The notes: generated by a model from the sequence alone, not told the origin. Shown: positions 1 through 10,639, numbered from the stretch's first letter. The stretch is DNA of 64,000 nucleotides from Mycobacterium ostraviense (GCF_002705925.1 NZ_NKRE01000001.1:1495238-1559237), one strand, 5' to 3'. Numbers and translations are program-made.

Positions 1-3000
1 TGCCCACCACCGTGGCCGCCGTCGCAATATTGCGCACCCCCTGCGCACTAGCCAACACCCCAGCATTGCGATCCCCCACCACCGTGGCCGCCGTCGCGAC
101 ATTGGTATCACCGTCGGCGCTGGCTGCGACTCCGCTGTTGGCATCACCCACGGCGGTGCCGAGGGTGGCGATATTCGTGCTGCCGACAGCGTCAGCTGCC
201 ACCGCGTTGTTGTCACCGACGACCGTGGCTAGCGTGGCGATATTGATGTCGCCATTGGAGGTGGCGGCGGCGCCGGTGTTGGCGTTGCCGACGACAGTGG
301 CGAGCGTGGCGTAATTGGCAGTGTCGTTGGAGCTGGCCAGAACTCCGCTGTTGTGGTCGCCGACCACGGTCGCAAGAGTCGCGATATTGGCAGCGCCATT
401 GGCCTCGGCTGTAAGCGCGTTACTGTTGCCAACCGCGGTGCCGAAAGTGGCGATATTGCCAGCGCCGTCGGTCTTGGCCTCGACTGCGGTGTTGTCATTG
501 CCGACTGCGGTGGCGGCCGTGGCGTAATTGGCAGTGCCGTTCGCACTGGCCAGGACGCCGCTGTTGTGGTCGCCTACCACTGTCGCAAGAGTCGATATGT
601 TGCCATCACCGACAGCCTCGGCGGTCAGCGCGTTGTCGTCGCCGACCACGGTCGCGAAGGTGGCGATATTGCCCCGGTCGCTGGCGCTGGCCAGGACCGC
701 ACCGTTGTCATTACCGATAGCGGTAGCGAAAGTGACGATGTTGTTGTCTCCCAGGGCTTTAGCGGTTACCCCATTGCTGTCGCCGAAAGCGCTGGCAAAT
801 GTGGCGATATTGCCCCCGCCGTTGGCACTGGCTTCGACACCGTTGCTGGCGGTACCGAAGAGGGTGGCGGCGGTGCCGACGGTGGCGATATTGCCCCGGC
901 CGTTGGCGTTGGCTGCGACTGAATTGTCGCCGTTGCCAAAGATAGTGAGAGAGTTGGCCATCGTGGCGATATTGGCATCGCCACTCGCCGTGGCTTGCAC
1001 CCCATCGTTGCCGTTGCCGAAAACTCCTGCGAGAGTGGCGATGTTGTTGTTCCCAGCGGCGCCGGCTTCCACCTGTTGGTTGGCGCTGCCGACGACGGTG
1101 GCGAAGGTGGCGATGTTACCTCCGCCGCTGGCATTGGCTTCCACGCCGTTGTTGGCGTTGCCGACGAAGCTGGCGTTGGTGGCGAACGTGGCGATGTTGC
1201 CGGTGCCGACTGCGCTCGCTTGGATCGCGTTGTTGGCGTTGCCGACGAAGCTGGCGTTGGTGGCAAAAGTCGCGATATTGCCGGTGCCGGTGGCGCTGGA
1301 CGCCACTCCCGTGTTGGCGTTGCCGAAGACGGTGCCAAAGGTTGCGATGTTGCCCTGTCCGTCGGTGCTCGCGGTGATCCCGTCGTTCGCGTTACCGAAA
1401 GCCGTTGCAAATGTTGCGATATTACCGGTACCACTGGCGCTGGCTTCCAGGTTTTGGTTGCCGTTGCCGATAATGTTGATGTCGGTGGCAAAGGTTGCGA
1501 TGTTGAGGTCGCCAGCAGCCTTTGCCTTGACGCCGTCGTTTCCGAGGCTTATCAGGCCGGTCGTGGTGGCGAAGGTAGCGATGTTGGTGTTGCCGACGGC
1601 TTCTGCGGTGATGCCGCTGTTGGCGTTGCCCGCGACGGTGGCAAAGGTGGCGATATTGGTATCACCGCTCGCGCTGGCCGTCACCTCATGATTGCCGTTG
1701 AATATGGCAGTGCTCAAGGTGGCGATATTGAGATGGCCTGCGGTGTCGGCGGTGACGTCATGGTTGCCGTTGCCGACGGCGCTGGCGAAGGTAGCGATGT
1801 TGGTGTCGCCGTTGGCGCTCGCGGCGACCTCGTTCCCGCCGCCGACTGCAGTGCCGAAGGTGGCGATGTTGAGGCGGCCGACGGCATCGGCGCCAGCCCC
1901 ATAGTTGCCGCTGCCGACCACGGTCGCGAAGGTGGCGATGTTGGTATCGCCATCGGTGCTGGCTGCGACGCCGCTGTTGGCGTTGCCGATTACGTTGCTG
2001 AACGTGGCGATGTTGGTGTTGCCGACGGCGTCGGCTGCCACCACGTTGTTGTCGGCGCCGATAGCGTTGGCCATCGTTGCGATGTTGAGGTTGCCATCAG
2101 CACCGGCCAACACCCCGCCGTTGTTGTCGCCGAGCACGGTAGCGACGGTGGCGATATTGGTCTGGCCGGCGACACTGGCTTGAACGCCGTTGTTGTTATT
2201 TCCCAACACGGTAGCAATGGTTCCGACGTTGGCGTTCGCGACTGCACCACTTCCGTTGGCACCGGCGGTAACCATGCCGTTGTTGCTACCGAGCACAGTG
2301 GCGAAGGTGCCGATGTTGGTGTTCGCGACTGCGTCATTTCCATTGGCACCCACGGTAACTGTGCTGTTGTGGTTCCCGACGACGGTGGCAAAGTTGGCGA
2401 TGTTCGTTCGGGCTACAGAGCCCGTGCCGTTGGCGCCGACTCCAACCGGGCTGTTGTAGTTGCCGAGCACTGTTGCAGCGTTGAAGTACCCGCCGCCGGC
2501 GCGGGCTGCGTTGTTGTCCCCGAAAACCCAAGCGCCGTTGCCTATACCGTCAACCGCACCGGCCTGGTTGTTGTTACCCAGAATCCCGGCGAAGTTCACA
2601 GTGCCACCGGCGCCGGTGCTATTGCCGCTACCGAGCGTAAGAGCCCCTGTGACCACGCCGACGACATCGGCTACGTTGTCGTTACCGAAAACCCAAGCCC
2701 GGTTACCGCCACCGTCAACCACACCAACCTGATTGCCATTACCGACAAGCCCAGCGAAATTCACATAACCACCGGTGCTGGCACTGTTGCCGCTACCCAA
2801 AGCCGAAGCCCCAGTAAGCAAACCACCCACCTGCGCCACATTGTCGTTACCGAAAACCCAAGCCCGGTTACCGCCACCGTCAACCACACCAACCTGATTG
2901 CCATTACCGACAAGCCCAGCGAAATTCACATAACCACCGGTGCTGGCACTGTTGCCGCTACCCAAAGCCGAAGCCCCAGTAAGCAAACCACCCACCTGCG

Positions 3001-3970
3001 CCACATTGTCGTTACCGAAAACCCAAGCCCGGTTACCGCCATCAACCACACCAACCTGATTGCCATTACCGACAAGCCCAGCGAAATTCACATAACCACC
3101 GGTGCTGGCACTGTTGCCGCTACCAAAGGCCGAAGCCACGGTAAGCAAGCCGCCGGCCTGTGTGGTGCTAGTGTCGCCCACGGCCAACGCTGTGTTGAGA
3201 ATGCCGCTGCTGCTGGCGCCAGTGGCGCTGCCCAGGGCCCAGGCCCCGTCGAGCAACCCGGCAGCACTGGCAGAACTATTCGGGCCGAGTGCCACCGCCA
3301 GCCCACCGAAAGTTGAGTTCGCGTGCGCTGTGCCCAACTGCACAAGTTGCAGACCGCTGAACGACACACTGACATCCAAAGCATTGAGGGATTCAGCCTG
3401 GGCGGCCACGTTGACGGCCGCGATCGAACTGCTCGCATTCGCCTGAAGCGTTTGCAGCACTCCTTGCCACGGCACCAGCTGAGCGGCCACTATCGAAACC
3501 CCGGCGTGGTAGCCCGACAGAGCTGCCACATCCTGGGCCCACATCTGTTCGTAGTGCGCTTCGGTGGCGGCGATCGCCGGAGCATTCAGACCCAACAGGT
3601 TCGACATCGCGAGCATGACGAGCTGATTCCGGTTTGTCGCCACCACCGCCGGATGCACCATCCCCGCTAGCGCATCCTCGAACACCGTCGCCGCTGCACC
3701 GGCCTGGACGGACGCACCCTGGGCCCCGGCGGCGGCGGCGTTCAGCCAGCTCGCGTATGGGGCGGCGGCACTCGCCATCGCCGCCGCCGCCCAGCCCTGC
3801 CAGGAGTCGCCGACCAACGCCGAGGTCACCGACTCGAATGACGCTGCCGCCGAGGTTAATTCATCGGCCAGCCGCTGCCATGACGCCGCCGCCTGCAGCA
3901 TCGGCGCTGACCCGGGACCGGCATAAATCTGCGCCGAGTTGATCTCCGGGGGCAAAACCGAAAAGTTCAT
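1..3970 (-). CDS. PPE family protein with long degenerate repeat tail (partial, C-terminus off left edge)
   Basis: PPE proteins are mycobacterial surface or secreted proteins, usually exported by type VII (ESX) systems. The ATG at 3970 follows GGAAAG and opens [18 protein letters not shown]. The PPE domain covers about residues 1-175, with the WxG-type motif SWQG at 56-59. The frame is open to base 2, giving at least 1,323 codons and no stop in the window. The tail is not canonical NxGxGN MPTR: from about residue 450 it is built of units resembling NIATxxTVVGxxN. Nearer the N-terminus it holds near-identical 55-codon tandem copies (listed separately). It lies 35 bp downstream of another PPE gene on the same strand, so co-transcription is plausible. 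The family call is secure; export route and function are not visible. The long plus-strand ORFs opposite it are codon-bias artefacts. Confidence 0.9.
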   Translation of the reverse strand, partial: MNFSVLPPEINSAQIYAGPGSAPMLQAAASWQRLADELTSAAASFESVTSALVGDSWQGWAAAAMASAAAPYASWLNAAAAGAQGASVQAGAAATVFEDALAGMVHPAVVATNRNQLVMLAMSNLLGLNAPAIAATEAHYEQMWAQDVAALSGYHAGVSIVAAQLVPWQGVLQTLQANASSSIAAVNVAAQAESLNALDVSVSFSGLQLVQLGTAHANSTFGGLAVALGPNSSASAAGLLDGAWALGSATGASSSGILNTALAVGDTSTTQAGGLLTVASAFGSGNSASTGGYVNFAGLVGNGNQVGVVDGGNRAWVFGNDNVAQVGGLLTGASALGSGNSASTGGYVNFAGLVGNGNQVGVVDGGGNRAWVFGNDNVAQVGGLLTGASALGSGNSASTGGYVNFAGLVGNGNQVGVVDGGGNRAWVFGNDNVADVVGVVTGALTLGSGNSTGAGGTVNFAGILGNNNQAGAVDGIGNGAWVFGDNNAARAGGGYFNAATVLGNYNSPVGVGANGTGSVARTNIANFATVVGNHNSTVTVGANGNDAVANTNIGTFATVLGSNNGMVTAGANGSGAVANANVGTIATVLGNNNNGVQASVAGQTNIATVATVLGDNNGGVLAGADGNLNIATMANAIGADNNVVAADAVGNTNIATFSNVIGNANSGVAASTDGDTNIATFATVVGSGNYGAGADAVGRLNIATFGTAVGGGNEVAASANGDTNIATFASAVGNGNHDVTADTAGHLNIATLSTAIFNGNHEVTASASGDTNIATFATVAGNANSGITAEAVGNTNIATFATTTGLISLGNDGVKAKAAGDLNIATFATDINIIGNGNQNLEASASGTGNIATFATAFGNANDGITASTDGQGNIATFGTVFGNANTGVASSATGTGNIATFATNASFVGNANNAIQASAVGTGNIATFATNASFVGNANNGVEANASGGGNIATFATVVGSANQQVEAGAAGNNNIATLAGVFGNGNDGVQATASGDANIATMANSLTIFGNGDNSVAANANGRGNIATVGTAATLFGTASNGVEASANGGGNIATFASAFGDSNGVTAKALGDNNIVTFATAIGNDNGAVLASASDRGNIATFATVVGDDNALTAEAVGDGNISTLATVVGDHNSGVLASANGTANYATAATAVGNDNTAVEAKTDGAGNIATFGTAVGNSNALTAEANGAANIATLATVVGDHNSGVLASSNDTANYATLATVVGNANTGAAATSNGDINIATLATVVGDNNAVAADAVGSTNIATLGTAVGDANSGVAASADGDTNVATAATVVGDRNAGVLASAQGVRNIATAATVVG
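2681..3130. repeat. 165-bp tandem repeat inside PPE gene, nearly three copies
   Basis: The string gttaccgaaaacccaagccc recurs at 2681, 2846 and 3011, exactly 165 bp apart. Copies one and two appear identical, and the third lacks 3 bp near 3040 before diverging past about 3125. The period is 55 codons, so the reading frame of the PPE gene is kept. More diverged versions of the same unit lie at about 2520-2680. The near-identity suggests recent duplication or conversion, and the array would collapse easily in short-read assembly. Confidence 0.9.
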
Positions 3971-4005
3971 CGCACTCTTTCCTCTCCGAGCTGGCCCAGT
4001 CGACT

Positions 4006-5985
4006 TCAGAAGTTGCTACCAAAGAAGCCGGCCCAACCGGTACCGATATTGAAGCCCCCGGAGTTGCTGCTGCCGAAATTACCAATACCCGAATTGAATC
4101 CGCTGGCAACTTCGTTGATGTTTCCGAAGCCGGAATTATTGTCTCCAGTGTTGAAGAACCCGACATTATAAAAACCCGTGTTCCCGAAGCCGGAGTCGTT
4201 GTTGGAACCCGTGTTTCCAATTCCGGAGTGCTGCGTCCCTTGATTCCCGATGCCGGCATTGTTTTGGCCGGGGCCGCCTGCGACACCCGCGTTGCCGTAG
4301 CCCGAGTTGTTATCACCGAAGTTGTTGAAGCCAGAGTTGCCGGTGCCGGTATTGCCAAACCCCGAGTTGGCAACTGTCTGAATGATCGAACTGCCGAAAC
4401 CGGTATTCAGCGTTCCGGAGTTCAAAGCGCCGGTATTGGTATGGCCCGAATTCCACAATCCGGTATTGACGGAGCCTGCGTTGAAGCTCCCGGTGTTCAC
4501 GTCGCCTGCGTTGAAGCTCCCGAAGTTGCCGTCGCCCGAGTTGTAGTCGCCCGTGCCGCCGGAGCCCGCGTTGAACCATCCGGTGTTATGGCTGCCCGCG
4601 TTGAAAGCGCCGGCATTGCCGGTACCAGCGTTAGCGAAGCCGGTGTCGTAGGATCCGGAATTCCAGAAGCCGGTGCTCGTCGCACCCGAGTTACCAAATC
4701 CGGTGCTACCCACCCCGGAGTTCCAACCGCCCCAGTTTCCCAACCCCGAGTTCAACCAACCCAGGTTATTGCTGCCAGAGTTGAAAATGCCGGTGTTACC
4801 GTTACCCGAATTGAACAAGCCGACGTTCCCGGAGCCGGAGTTCAGGCCGCCGAAGCCAATTTGATTGTCACCGGTGAGACCGATACCGATATTGTTGTTA
4901 CCCGTATTAGCAAAGCCGATGTTGAAGTTACCGGTGTTTCCGAGGCCGACGTTGAGATTGCCACTGTTCCCGCTGCCCAAATTCCCGCCGCCGTTGTTTC
5001 CACTGCCGAAGTTATCGCTGCCGGCATTGCCGAAGCCAAGGTTACCGCTGCCAATATTGCCACTGCCCAAGTTATTGCTGCCGACGTTCCCGTGCCCGAA
5101 GTTCGCGTTCCCGTTGTTGCCGCTGCCCAGGTTGTTGTTGCCGGCGTTGCCGCTGCCGAAGTTGAGGCTGCCGGCATTGCCGCTGCCAAGGTTGATGTTG
5201 CCGGTGTTGCCGCTGCCAAAATTGACGTTGCCGTTGTTGCCGCTACCCAGGTTGACGTTACCGTTGTTGCCGCTGCCCAGATTCAAATCGCCGGTATTGC
5301 CGGAACCGAAGTTTCCATTGCCGGTATTGCCGAAACCGAGGTTGGGCAGCGAGATATTGGTGCCGGCGGCCGCACTCGACGCGGCCGAGATGGCGCGCGC
5401 CACCGGCCCTCCTCCGGAGGCCGACATGTCCGGCGCACCCGGCTGGCCCGATGCGGCGGAAATGCCTTGCAGCCCAGCACCCCACGGCGACAGCGCGGCC
5501 GCCGCGGCCGACGTGTCAGCGTGATAACTGAGCATCGCGGCCACGTCCTGCGCCCACATCTGCTCGTATTGGGCCTCGGCTGAGGCAATCGCCGGCGCGT
5601 TCAAGCCAAACACATTCGATGCCACCAGCTGCACGAACCGATTACGGTTGATCGCCACCATCAGTGGATGCACTGTGGCCGCGCGCGCCGCGTCAAACGC
5701 ACTGGCCACCGCTCGAGCCTGAGCTGCCGCCCCTGAAGCGTGACCCGCCGCGGCACTCAACCATCGGGCGTAAGGCGCCGCGGCGGCCGCCATCGCCGCT
5801 GACGCCGGCCCCCGCCAAGAGCCTTCGACCAACCCCGACGTCACCGACGAAAACGACGACGCCGCACCGGCGAGCTCGCCGGCCAGTCCATCCCAGGCCG
5901 AAGCCGCAGCCAGCATCGGTTGCGGACCGGCGCCGGCGAAAATCCGCAACGAATTGATCTCCGGCGGCAACACCGAAAAATTCAT
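4006..5985 (-). CDS. PPE family protein, MPTR subfamily
   Basis: This is a 659-residue PPE protein. The N-terminus [18 protein letters not shown] starts a PPE domain of about 175 residues, with the motif SWRG near residues 56-59 in the WxG position. A short alanine-rich linker ends near residue 215. The rest is major-polymorphic-tandem-repeat sequence of the type NxGxGNxG, ending GFFGSNF. The ATG at 5985 is preferred over the GTG one codon upstream because homologues begin MNF and AAGGG lies about 9 nt before it. It is upstream of the other PPE gene, whose start follows its stop by 35 bp. MPTR proteins have no known catalytic role; cell-envelope location is family knowledge, not seen here. 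Confidence 0.93.
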   Translation of the reverse strand: MNFSVLPPEINSLRIFAGAGPQPMLAAASAWDGLAGELAGAASSFSSVTSGLVEGSWRGPASAAMAAAAAPYARWLSAAAGHASGAAAQARAVASAFDAARAATVHPLMVAINRNRFVQLVASNVFGLNAPAIASAEAQYEQMWAQDVAAMLSYHADTSAAAAALSPWGAGLQGISAASGQPGAPDMSASGGGPVARAISAASSAAAGTNISLPNLGFGNTGNGNFGSGNTGDLNLGSGNNGNVNLGSGNNGNVNFGSGNTGNINLGSGNAGSLNFGSGNAGNNNLGSGNNGNANFGHGNVGSNNLGSGNIGSGNLGFGNAGSDNFGSGNNGGGNLGSGNSGNLNVGLGNTGNFNIGFANTGNNNIGIGLTGDNQIGFGGLNSGSGNVGLFNSGNGNTGIFNSGSNNLGWLNSGLGNWGGWNSGVGSTGFGNSGATSTGFWNSGSYDTGFANAGTGNAGAFNAGSHNTGWFNAGSGGTGDYNSGDGNFGSFNAGDVNTGSFNAGSVNTGLWNSGHTNTGALNSGTLNTGFGSSIIQTVANSGFGNTGTGNSGFNNFGDNNSGYGNAGVAGGPGQNNAGIGNQGTQHSGIGNTGSNNDSGFGNTGFYNVGFFNTGDNNSGFGNINEVASGFNSGIGNFGSSNSGGFNIGTGWAGFFGSNF

Positions 5986-6434
5986 CACCCTAGCCCTTCC
6001 GCAGCCGACCTGCCCCGACCGACGGGCCCGCGATTACGGGCCAGAGCAACCGTTACACCGGCCCACCCAGTCTGTCAGCGGTTCGGGCGAATTGCTCTAG
6101 GCTAGGAGGTCCTCGACCGCATCCCGGTTACGGCTGCCACGCCCGGGTTCCGCCGTCGCGGCAGCGCCCTGGTTGCCGACGGGTTGGCAGCGCGATTCGG
6201 CGAATCAGGCGGCCTCGACGACCCGGCGACTTCACACCGGGCCACCCACCGAGCCCGTGCGTATCGTCGAACCCGACCCTGACGAACAACGGGCACCTGA
6301 CAGCCGCAGCGATGCCTCGGTCGGCGCCGGCGCGCCGGGCGGCGCTGACATGCGTATCGCCGCCCGGCTCACACTGGTACGACACCGATTGGCCGACGCA
6401 CACGCGGATACGACGACGAATAGGAATTATGCTC
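5986..6434. other. Intergenic region between divergent PPE and NTF2-like genes
   Basis: This 449-bp divergent gap must hold the promoters for the minus-strand PPE pair and the plus-strand NTF2-like/YceI pair. Short ORFs on both strands lack ribosome binding sites and recognisable products. I see no clear promoter hexamers, terminator or repeat. Confidence 0.6.
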
Positions 6435-6950
6435 ATGCCCTCTTCCACCACCGAGGCCATTGCCGAAGTGGCCGACCGGTTGTTCACTGCCATCGAAAAC
6501 AGCGACCGGGCGGCGGTTGCCCGCATGTGGAGCGACGACATCGCAGTGTGGCGCGCGGGCGCCCATCGCGACGACGACAAGGCCCGCGCACTGCGGGTGA
6601 TCGATTGGTTCGTCTCGGCAACCACGAAGCGTCGCTATGAGGTTCTGGACCGCCAGATTTTCGAGCACGGGTCGGGTAGGGGCTTCGTCCAACAGCACGT
6701 GCTGCATGCGGCCGGCCAGACCGGACAGTCGATCGCGCTGCGGGTTTGTATCGTGATCAAGCTGGACGCCGAAGGTTTGATAAACCGGATCGACGAGTAC
6801 TTCGACCCGGCCGAACAATTCGCAACCCTTGCTCGGCTGAGGCCCGTTGCGTCGCCGCCGGCTAGAGACTTGCGACCGGCTCCTCCGCTTGCGGGTACAC
6901 CACAAAGATCCGACAACAACCGGATGGGCTCCACGCCCGATAGACAGTGA
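6435..6950 (+). CDS. Nuclear transport factor 2 / SnoaL-like protein
   Basis: The protein has 171 residues. The first ~120 look like an NTF2/SnoaL-like cone fold: a helical start (EAIAEVADRLFTAIENSD), then a central alternation of tryptophan, arginine and valine strands ending in INRIDEYFDPAEQF, the usual final strand of this family. Members act as small isomerases, cyclases, hydrolases or ligand-binding domains, and no specific substrate can be assigned. The last ~45 residues are proline-rich and probably disordered. The start at 6435 is chosen because AGGA lies 9 nt upstream; an in-frame ATG at 6429 is too close to it. The YceI-like gene starts 9 bp after the stop, so the two are probably one transcript. 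Confidence 0.75.
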   Translation: MPSSTTEAIAEVADRLFTAIENSDRAAVARMWSDDIAVWRAGAHRDDDKARALRVIDWFVSATTKRRYEVLDRQIFEHGSGRGFVQQHVLHAAGQTGQSIALRVCIVIKLDAEGLINRIDEYFDPAEQFATLARLRPVASPPARDLRPAPPLAGTPQRSDNNRMGSTPDRQ

Positions 6951-6959
6951 GGCAGGACG

Positions 6960-7493
6960 ATGACGACGCTCGAAACGCTACTCAGCGATCCCGATGCCGC
7001 CGGGGCATGGAATCTTGTTCCGGATCACTCGGCGGTCACCTTCAAAATCAAGAACATGTGGGGCCTGCTCGCGGTCAAGGGCGAATTCACCAAGTTCACC
7101 GGCCGCGGCAACTTGACCGACCAGGGCGCGGTTTCCGGTTATCTCGAGGTCGACGTCGCCTCGCTGCGCACCGGTATCCGCCTGCGCGACAAGCATTTAC
7201 TCTCGGCCGACTTCTTCGACGTCGAACGCTTCCCAGAAATCCGGGTTGTGGTTACCGCGCTGCACCCGACCAAGGGCAAACACGCCGAACTGCAGGCCAG
7301 CTTCACCATCAAAGGCATCACGGACCCGGTAACCCTGCCGGTCACGGTCACCGAGTTCAGCGACGGCTCGGTGCGCATAGCCGGCGAAACCGAGATCGAC
7401 CGAACTCAGTTCGGCTTGGGCTGGAACAAGTTCGGCATCGTGGCTAAGTCAGCGACCGCAGCGGGCGAGGTCTGTTTCGTGAAAGCGCCGTAG
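6960..7493 (+). CDS. YceI family protein
   Basis: The protein has 177 residues and matches the YceI lipocalin-like fold, which binds isoprenoid or other amphiphilic ligands in characterised homologues. Recognisable landmarks are the early W-N-L-V-P-D-H-S-A-V-T-F segment, the RDKHLLSADFFDVERFPEI stretch near residues 78-96, the TLPVTV strand, and the closing D-R-T-Q-F-G-L-G segment. No signal peptide is present, so it is likely cytoplasmic, unlike the periplasmic E. coli YceI. AGG sits about 6-8 nt upstream of the ATG. It follows the NTF2-like gene by 9 bp and converges with the PPE gene ending at 7509. The cellular role is unknown. Confidence 0.88.
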   Translation: MTTLETLLSDPDAAGAWNLVPDHSAVTFKIKNMWGLLAVKGEFTKFTGRGNLTDQGAVSGYLEVDVASLRTGIRLRDKHLLSADFFDVERFPEIRVVVTALHPTKGKHAELQASFTIKGITDPVTLPVTVTEFSDGSVRIAGETEIDRTQFGLGWNKFGIVAKSATAAGEVCFVKAP

Positions 7494-7508
7494 CAGAACG
7501 AAGTCCGT

Positions 7509-8771
7509 TCAGCCACCGCGCATTTGAATTCCCGGCTCTTGCTTGACCCGAGGTCGCAGCTTCCCCTTTTCGGCCTCCGGCCGTAGCGAAGCCGCCTTTT
7601 CCTCCGCCTCCGAAGCCTGGTCCTGCTTGTTGGCTGACAGGTGCGACACATCGGCGGTCCGTGACGGCCGTAGCGCCGACTCGGGAATTCCCGAACCCGT
7701 CGACTGCGTCACCCGCGCTACCGGTACCGGGGCCGCTTTCGCCGCAATCTCCGGATCCGCGTTCGGCAATACCCCCAGCTGAGGAGCCGCAGCTTCGACT
7801 TCGGCCGCCGGAGGAGCCGCTGCTTCCGGTACCCGAGTTGGTGCGCCATTTCCAGCGCTTCCCGCACCAACGCCAATGCCGGCGGACCCGGTCTGATTGC
7901 TGCCGGTGACCGGGACCGGGATCGGAACGCCCATCATCCCGGGAGCGGCGACGCCGCCGTTTGCGCTGGTAGCACCGCCACTCAGGAGACTTGCAGTGCC
8001 GACATTGCCGCTGCCGGCAATCCCCTGACCTACGTTGCTATACATCGGGCCGGCCTGCGATAACCCGGCGCTGGGGCCGCCGTTGACGACGTTGTTCGTC
8101 TCCCCACCGACCGGGCCGCCGCTCGCGTCGCCGGCGTTACCGCCGCCGGCGACGTTCGCAGCCTCCCCGTTGCCGCCGACATTGGTAGTACCCGCGGCTC
8201 CACTGCCTGCGCTTGTGCCCGCGGCGCCGGCGCTGCCCATACCCGGAAGGCCCTTCAGGATGCTCTGCCACGGCAGCAACCGTGAGGCGAGCGCCGCGGC
8301 GCCGGAGTAGTAGCCCGACATCGCAGACACATCCGCAGCCCACATCTCCTCGTAAATGCTCTCCGCGAACGCTATCGCCGGCGCATTCTGGCCGAACAAA
8401 TTCGACATCACCAACTGCACGAATGCGTCGCGATTGGCAGCCACGGCCGCCGGAAGCACCGTCGCTGCCTGGGCTGCCTCGAACATGCTGGCCATGGCAC
8501 TGGCTTGCCCCGCGGCTCCGGCGGACTGCGCCGCGGCCGCACTCAGCCAGGCCGCGTACGGAGCTGCGGCAGCCGCCATCGCCGCCGCCGCCGGACCCTG
8601 CCAAGCCTGACCCGCCAAGGACGACGTCACCGAGGCGAAGGATTGGGCCGCGGCCCCTAACTCGTCGGCAAGTCCCGCCCACGCGGTCGCTGCCTGCAAC
8701 ATGGGCGCTGAACCCGCGCCAATGAACATTCGTAAAGAGTTGATCTCCGGCGGCAGCACCCAAAAGCTCAC
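7509..8771 (-). CDS. PPE family protein with short non-MPTR tail
   Basis: This is a 420-residue PPE protein. The GTG at 8771 is chosen because GGAGG sits 9 nt upstream and the resulting N-terminus [19 protein letters not shown] matches the family; the open frame extends to 8834 without support. The PPE domain covers about 175 residues and carries AWQG at the WxG position. The tail is glycine/asparagine/alanine-rich (about residues 190-330) but lacks the regular NxGxGN period. It ends in a charged lysine/arginine/glutamate-rich segment closing IQMRGG, which is unlike the four long-tailed PPE proteins in this window. No PE gene neighbours it. Family certain, function unknown. Confidence 0.9.
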   Translation of the reverse strand: MSFWVLPPEINSLRMFIGAGSAPMLQAATAWAGLADELGAAAQSFASVTSSLAGQAWQGPAAAAMAAAAAPYAAWLSAAAAQSAGAAGQASAMASMFEAAQAATVLPAAVAANRDAFVQLVMSNLFGQNAPAIAFAESIYEEMWAADVSAMSGYYSGAAALASRLLPWQSILKGLPGMGSAGAAGTSAGSGAAGTTNVGGNGEAANVAGGGNAGDASGGPVGGETNNVVNGGPSAGLSQAGPMYSNVGQGIAGSGNVGTASLLSGGATSANGGVAAPGMMGVPIPVPVTGSNQTGSAGIGVGAGSAGNGAPTRVPEAAAPPAAEVEAAAPQLGVLPNADPEIAAKAAPVPVARVTQSTGSGIPESALRPSRTADVSHLSANKQDQASEAEEKAASLRPEAEKGKLRPRVKQEPGIQMRGG

Positions 8772-9172
8772 TGCACCAGTCCTCCAGAATCGCCTGCCGG
8801 GTTCCCACCCGATCTGCACACAGCGTAACGACAAATAGCCGCCGATTCGCCGCTTAGCCCCGCATTCATCATTTTCGCTCCCACGCCCGACTTCACGGGC
8901 GCTCCCCCACTGCGCCAGACGCTACCCCGAACCGGGACCAGTTGGTATCAACCAGCGCGCACCAGGCCGACGGCCGCTCGTCAGGAGCAATGCCGGCGGG
9001 TTCACCACAGCGGACAGGACGGTGAAACCGCCCGTCTTGCGGCGCCGTGACACCCGGTATTGACAACTATGGTTGACAGAAGCTCTAATTTACGTGCGAT
9101 ACGGCATTTGTGCGATTCGTGCCGGGGATGCGCACTCCCGCTGTATCTGACAATCGGTGCGCTAACTTAAGG
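8772..9172. other. Intergenic region upstream of PPE gene
   Basis: A divergent gap of 401 bp. I see no gene, RNA or clear repeat in it. It should hold the promoter of the minus-strand PPE gene at its left end. TAACTT at 9163-9168, just before the small ORF at 9173, could serve as a -10 element, but the spacing is short. Confidence 0.55.
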
Positions 9173-9430
9173 ATGGACTTCCGCCGGTTTCTGGTGTGCG
9201 ATATGGTATGCGCGACATTGGCCGTCGGCATTTTCTTCTACTCAGCTATCTCGGCGCCGGAGGGATCAGCGGGTTGATTCGTCAGTCGGAGTTGGGCGGG
9301 GACTGTGATTTTGCCGGTGGCGGCGACCGGAGCCGGATCGTATTACCGCTTCTGGAAGCGCCGGCGCCGGCAATCGAGCCCGCACCGGCCTGGATTACAA
9401 GGAAGTCGCAATGAGTCGGCGGCCCGGTGA
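9173..9430 (+). pseudogene. Small two-segment membrane ORF split by an in-frame TGA
   Basis: Frame from ATG 9173 reads MDFRRFLVCDMVCATLAVGI and onward for 34 codons, then meets TGA at 9275-9277. The same frame continues with a second hydrophobic stretch (TVILPVAATGAGSYYRF) followed by a basic run (WKRRRRQ) and stops at 9428-9430. As one 85-codon frame it would encode a two-helix membrane protein with a basic cytoplasmic end. The TGA makes it either a decayed gene or two tiny ORFs (9173-9277, and a GTG start at 9305). It overlaps the methyltransferase start by 20 bp. I recognise no family. Confidence 0.35.
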
Positions 9431-10106
9431 GACCACCCTGTTTCTGCGCGAATTCTGGAAAAAGTTCGAGACGACCGGATCAATCGCACCGAGTACCCGC
9501 TACCTGGCCCGGGGCATCACCCGCCACCTCCGCCGCCGGGGGCCGGCACCCATTCGCGTTTTGGACTGCGGACCAGGCACAGGCGTGTTCACCGAGCAAA
9601 TCGTCGACCACCTGCGGCCAGGTGACACATTGGACGTGGTGGAGATCAATGGTTGCTTTGTCCGCGTGTTGCAGAAACGTTTTGCCACTGAACCACGCTG
9701 GCAGGCGATCAGCGATTTCGTGAATATCTACGAGCTGCCGTTCCAGAATTTCGTTGCGCCGGCGCCATACGATTTCATCGTTTCAAGCCTGCCGCACAGC
9801 AACTTTCTCCCAGCCGTCGTAGCGGAGATCCTCCACTCCTACACCCGGCTGCTCAGGCCGGGAGGCGTACTCAGCTACTTCGAATACCTGTACCTGAGGC
9901 AAATCCGCAGCAGCCTGGCACGCGGGTCCCGGCGCGATCGCATCCGAAGTGTCGAGCAGCTCATGCTGTCGCACATGAGCAAGCACCAGGTCACACACGA
10001 AAGCATTCTCATGAACGTTCCGCCGGCCCGGGTACACCATCTGACCGCGCCGGCCGACGACGCCCGCAAAATCGGGTATTTGCTGGATCGCGCCCGGTCG
10101 GCGTAG
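9411..10106 (+). CDS. Class I SAM-dependent methyltransferase, phospholipid N-methyltransferase-like
   Basis: The protein has 231 residues with a Rossmann-type methyltransferase fold. SAM-binding motif I is VLDCGPGTGVFTEQI at about residues 47-61, and the acidic end of strand 2 is DVVEING. The segment FIVSSLPHSNF followed by LLRPGGVLSYFEYLYLR resembles PmtA-type phosphatidylethanolamine N-methyltransferases and the KsgA-like group, where motif IV reads SGLP. A lipid or aromatic amine substrate is therefore suggested but not proven. There is no membrane helix. AAGGAAG precedes the ATG by about 6 nt. It stands alone on the plus strand, 131 bp ahead of the receiver-like gene. Confidence 0.8.
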   Translation: MSRRPGETTLFLREFWKKFETTGSIAPSTRYLARGITRHLRRRGPAPIRVLDCGPGTGVFTEQIVDHLRPGDTLDVVEINGCFVRVLQKRFATEPRWQAISDFVNIYELPFQNFVAPAPYDFIVSSLPHSNFLPAVVAEILHSYTRLLRPGGVLSYFEYLYLRQIRSSLARGSRRDRIRSVEQLMLSHMSKHQVTHESILMNVPPARVHHLTAPADDARKIGYLLDRARSA

Positions 10107-10224
10107 GACCTCGGTGTCCGGGCACCGCCGCGCCGGCGACCACGACGGTGCACCGATCACCCGAGCCTGCCGCGTCAGGATCGTCGCGACGCCCGCCGTG
10201 AGAAAGACGGCGGACTGGCACCAG

Positions 10225-10230
10225 TACCAT
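10225..10230 (+). promoter_or_regulatory. Probable -10 element of a leaderless transcript
   Basis: TACCAT fits the mycobacterial TANNNT -10 consensus and lies 7 nt before the GTG at 10238. No Shine-Dalgarno sequence is present in between, which fits a leaderless mRNA starting at the GTG. Confidence 0.45.
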
Positions 10231-10237
10231 TTTCACC

Positions 10238-10639
10238 GTGCCCGACTCCAGCGACGCCCTGCGGATCCTCGTCTATAGCAACAATGTCCAGACCCGCCAA
10301 CAGGTGATGCGTGCGCTGGGCAAACGGCTGCATCCTGATCTGCCGGAATTGACTTATGTCGAAACAGCGACGGCTCCGATGGTGATACAGCGCATGGACG
10401 AAGGCGGCATCGACTTGGCCATCCTCGACGGCGAAGCGACACCCGCCGGCGGCATGGGAATCGCCAAGCAGCTCAAAGACGAACTCTCGACGTGCCCGCC
10501 GATTCTGGTGCTCACTGGGCGGCCGGATGACTCCTGGCTGGCCAGCTGGTCACGGGCCGAGGCCGCGGTACCGCATCCGATCGACCCGATCGTGCTCGGC
10601 CGCACGGCGCTCGGCCTGTTGCGTGCACCCGCGCTCTGA
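10238..10639 (+). CDS. Atypical stand-alone receiver-domain protein (Rv3143-like)
   Basis: A 133-residue single-domain protein with a response-regulator receiver-like pattern and no output domain. The strand-3 aspartate is D64 in LAILDGEATPAGG, and the conserved threonine position is T93 in VLTGRPDD. The usual acidic pair after strand 1 is replaced by VYSNN, and the lysine after strand 5 appears as AAVPHP, so metal-dependent phosphorylation may be lost or altered. From memory it matches M. tuberculosis Rv3143 in size, sequence character and position just upstream of nuo. The GTG start is supported by the -10 box 7 nt upstream. It may act as a protein-interaction module; partners are unknown. 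Confidence 0.8.
   Translation: MPDSSDALRILVYSNNVQTRQQVMRALGKRLHPDLPELTYVETATAPMVIQRMDEGGIDLAILDGEATPAGGMGIAKQLKDELSTCPPILVLTGRPDDSWLASWSRAEAAVPHPIDPIVLGRTALGLLRAPAL

Noticed and set aside
995..3316. 773-codon plus-strand ORF
   Set aside because: It is the exact antisense of the codon register of the minus-strand PPE gene; its valine/aspartate repeats mirror the PPE repeats.
4228..5583. 451-codon plus-strand ORF
   Set aside because: Antisense shadow of the PPE-MPTR gene at 4006-5985, produced by repeat composition.
9196..9414. 72-codon ORF overlapping the methyltransferase start
   Set aside because: Composition is not protein-like; the neighbouring frame with two hydrophobic segments is the better candidate.
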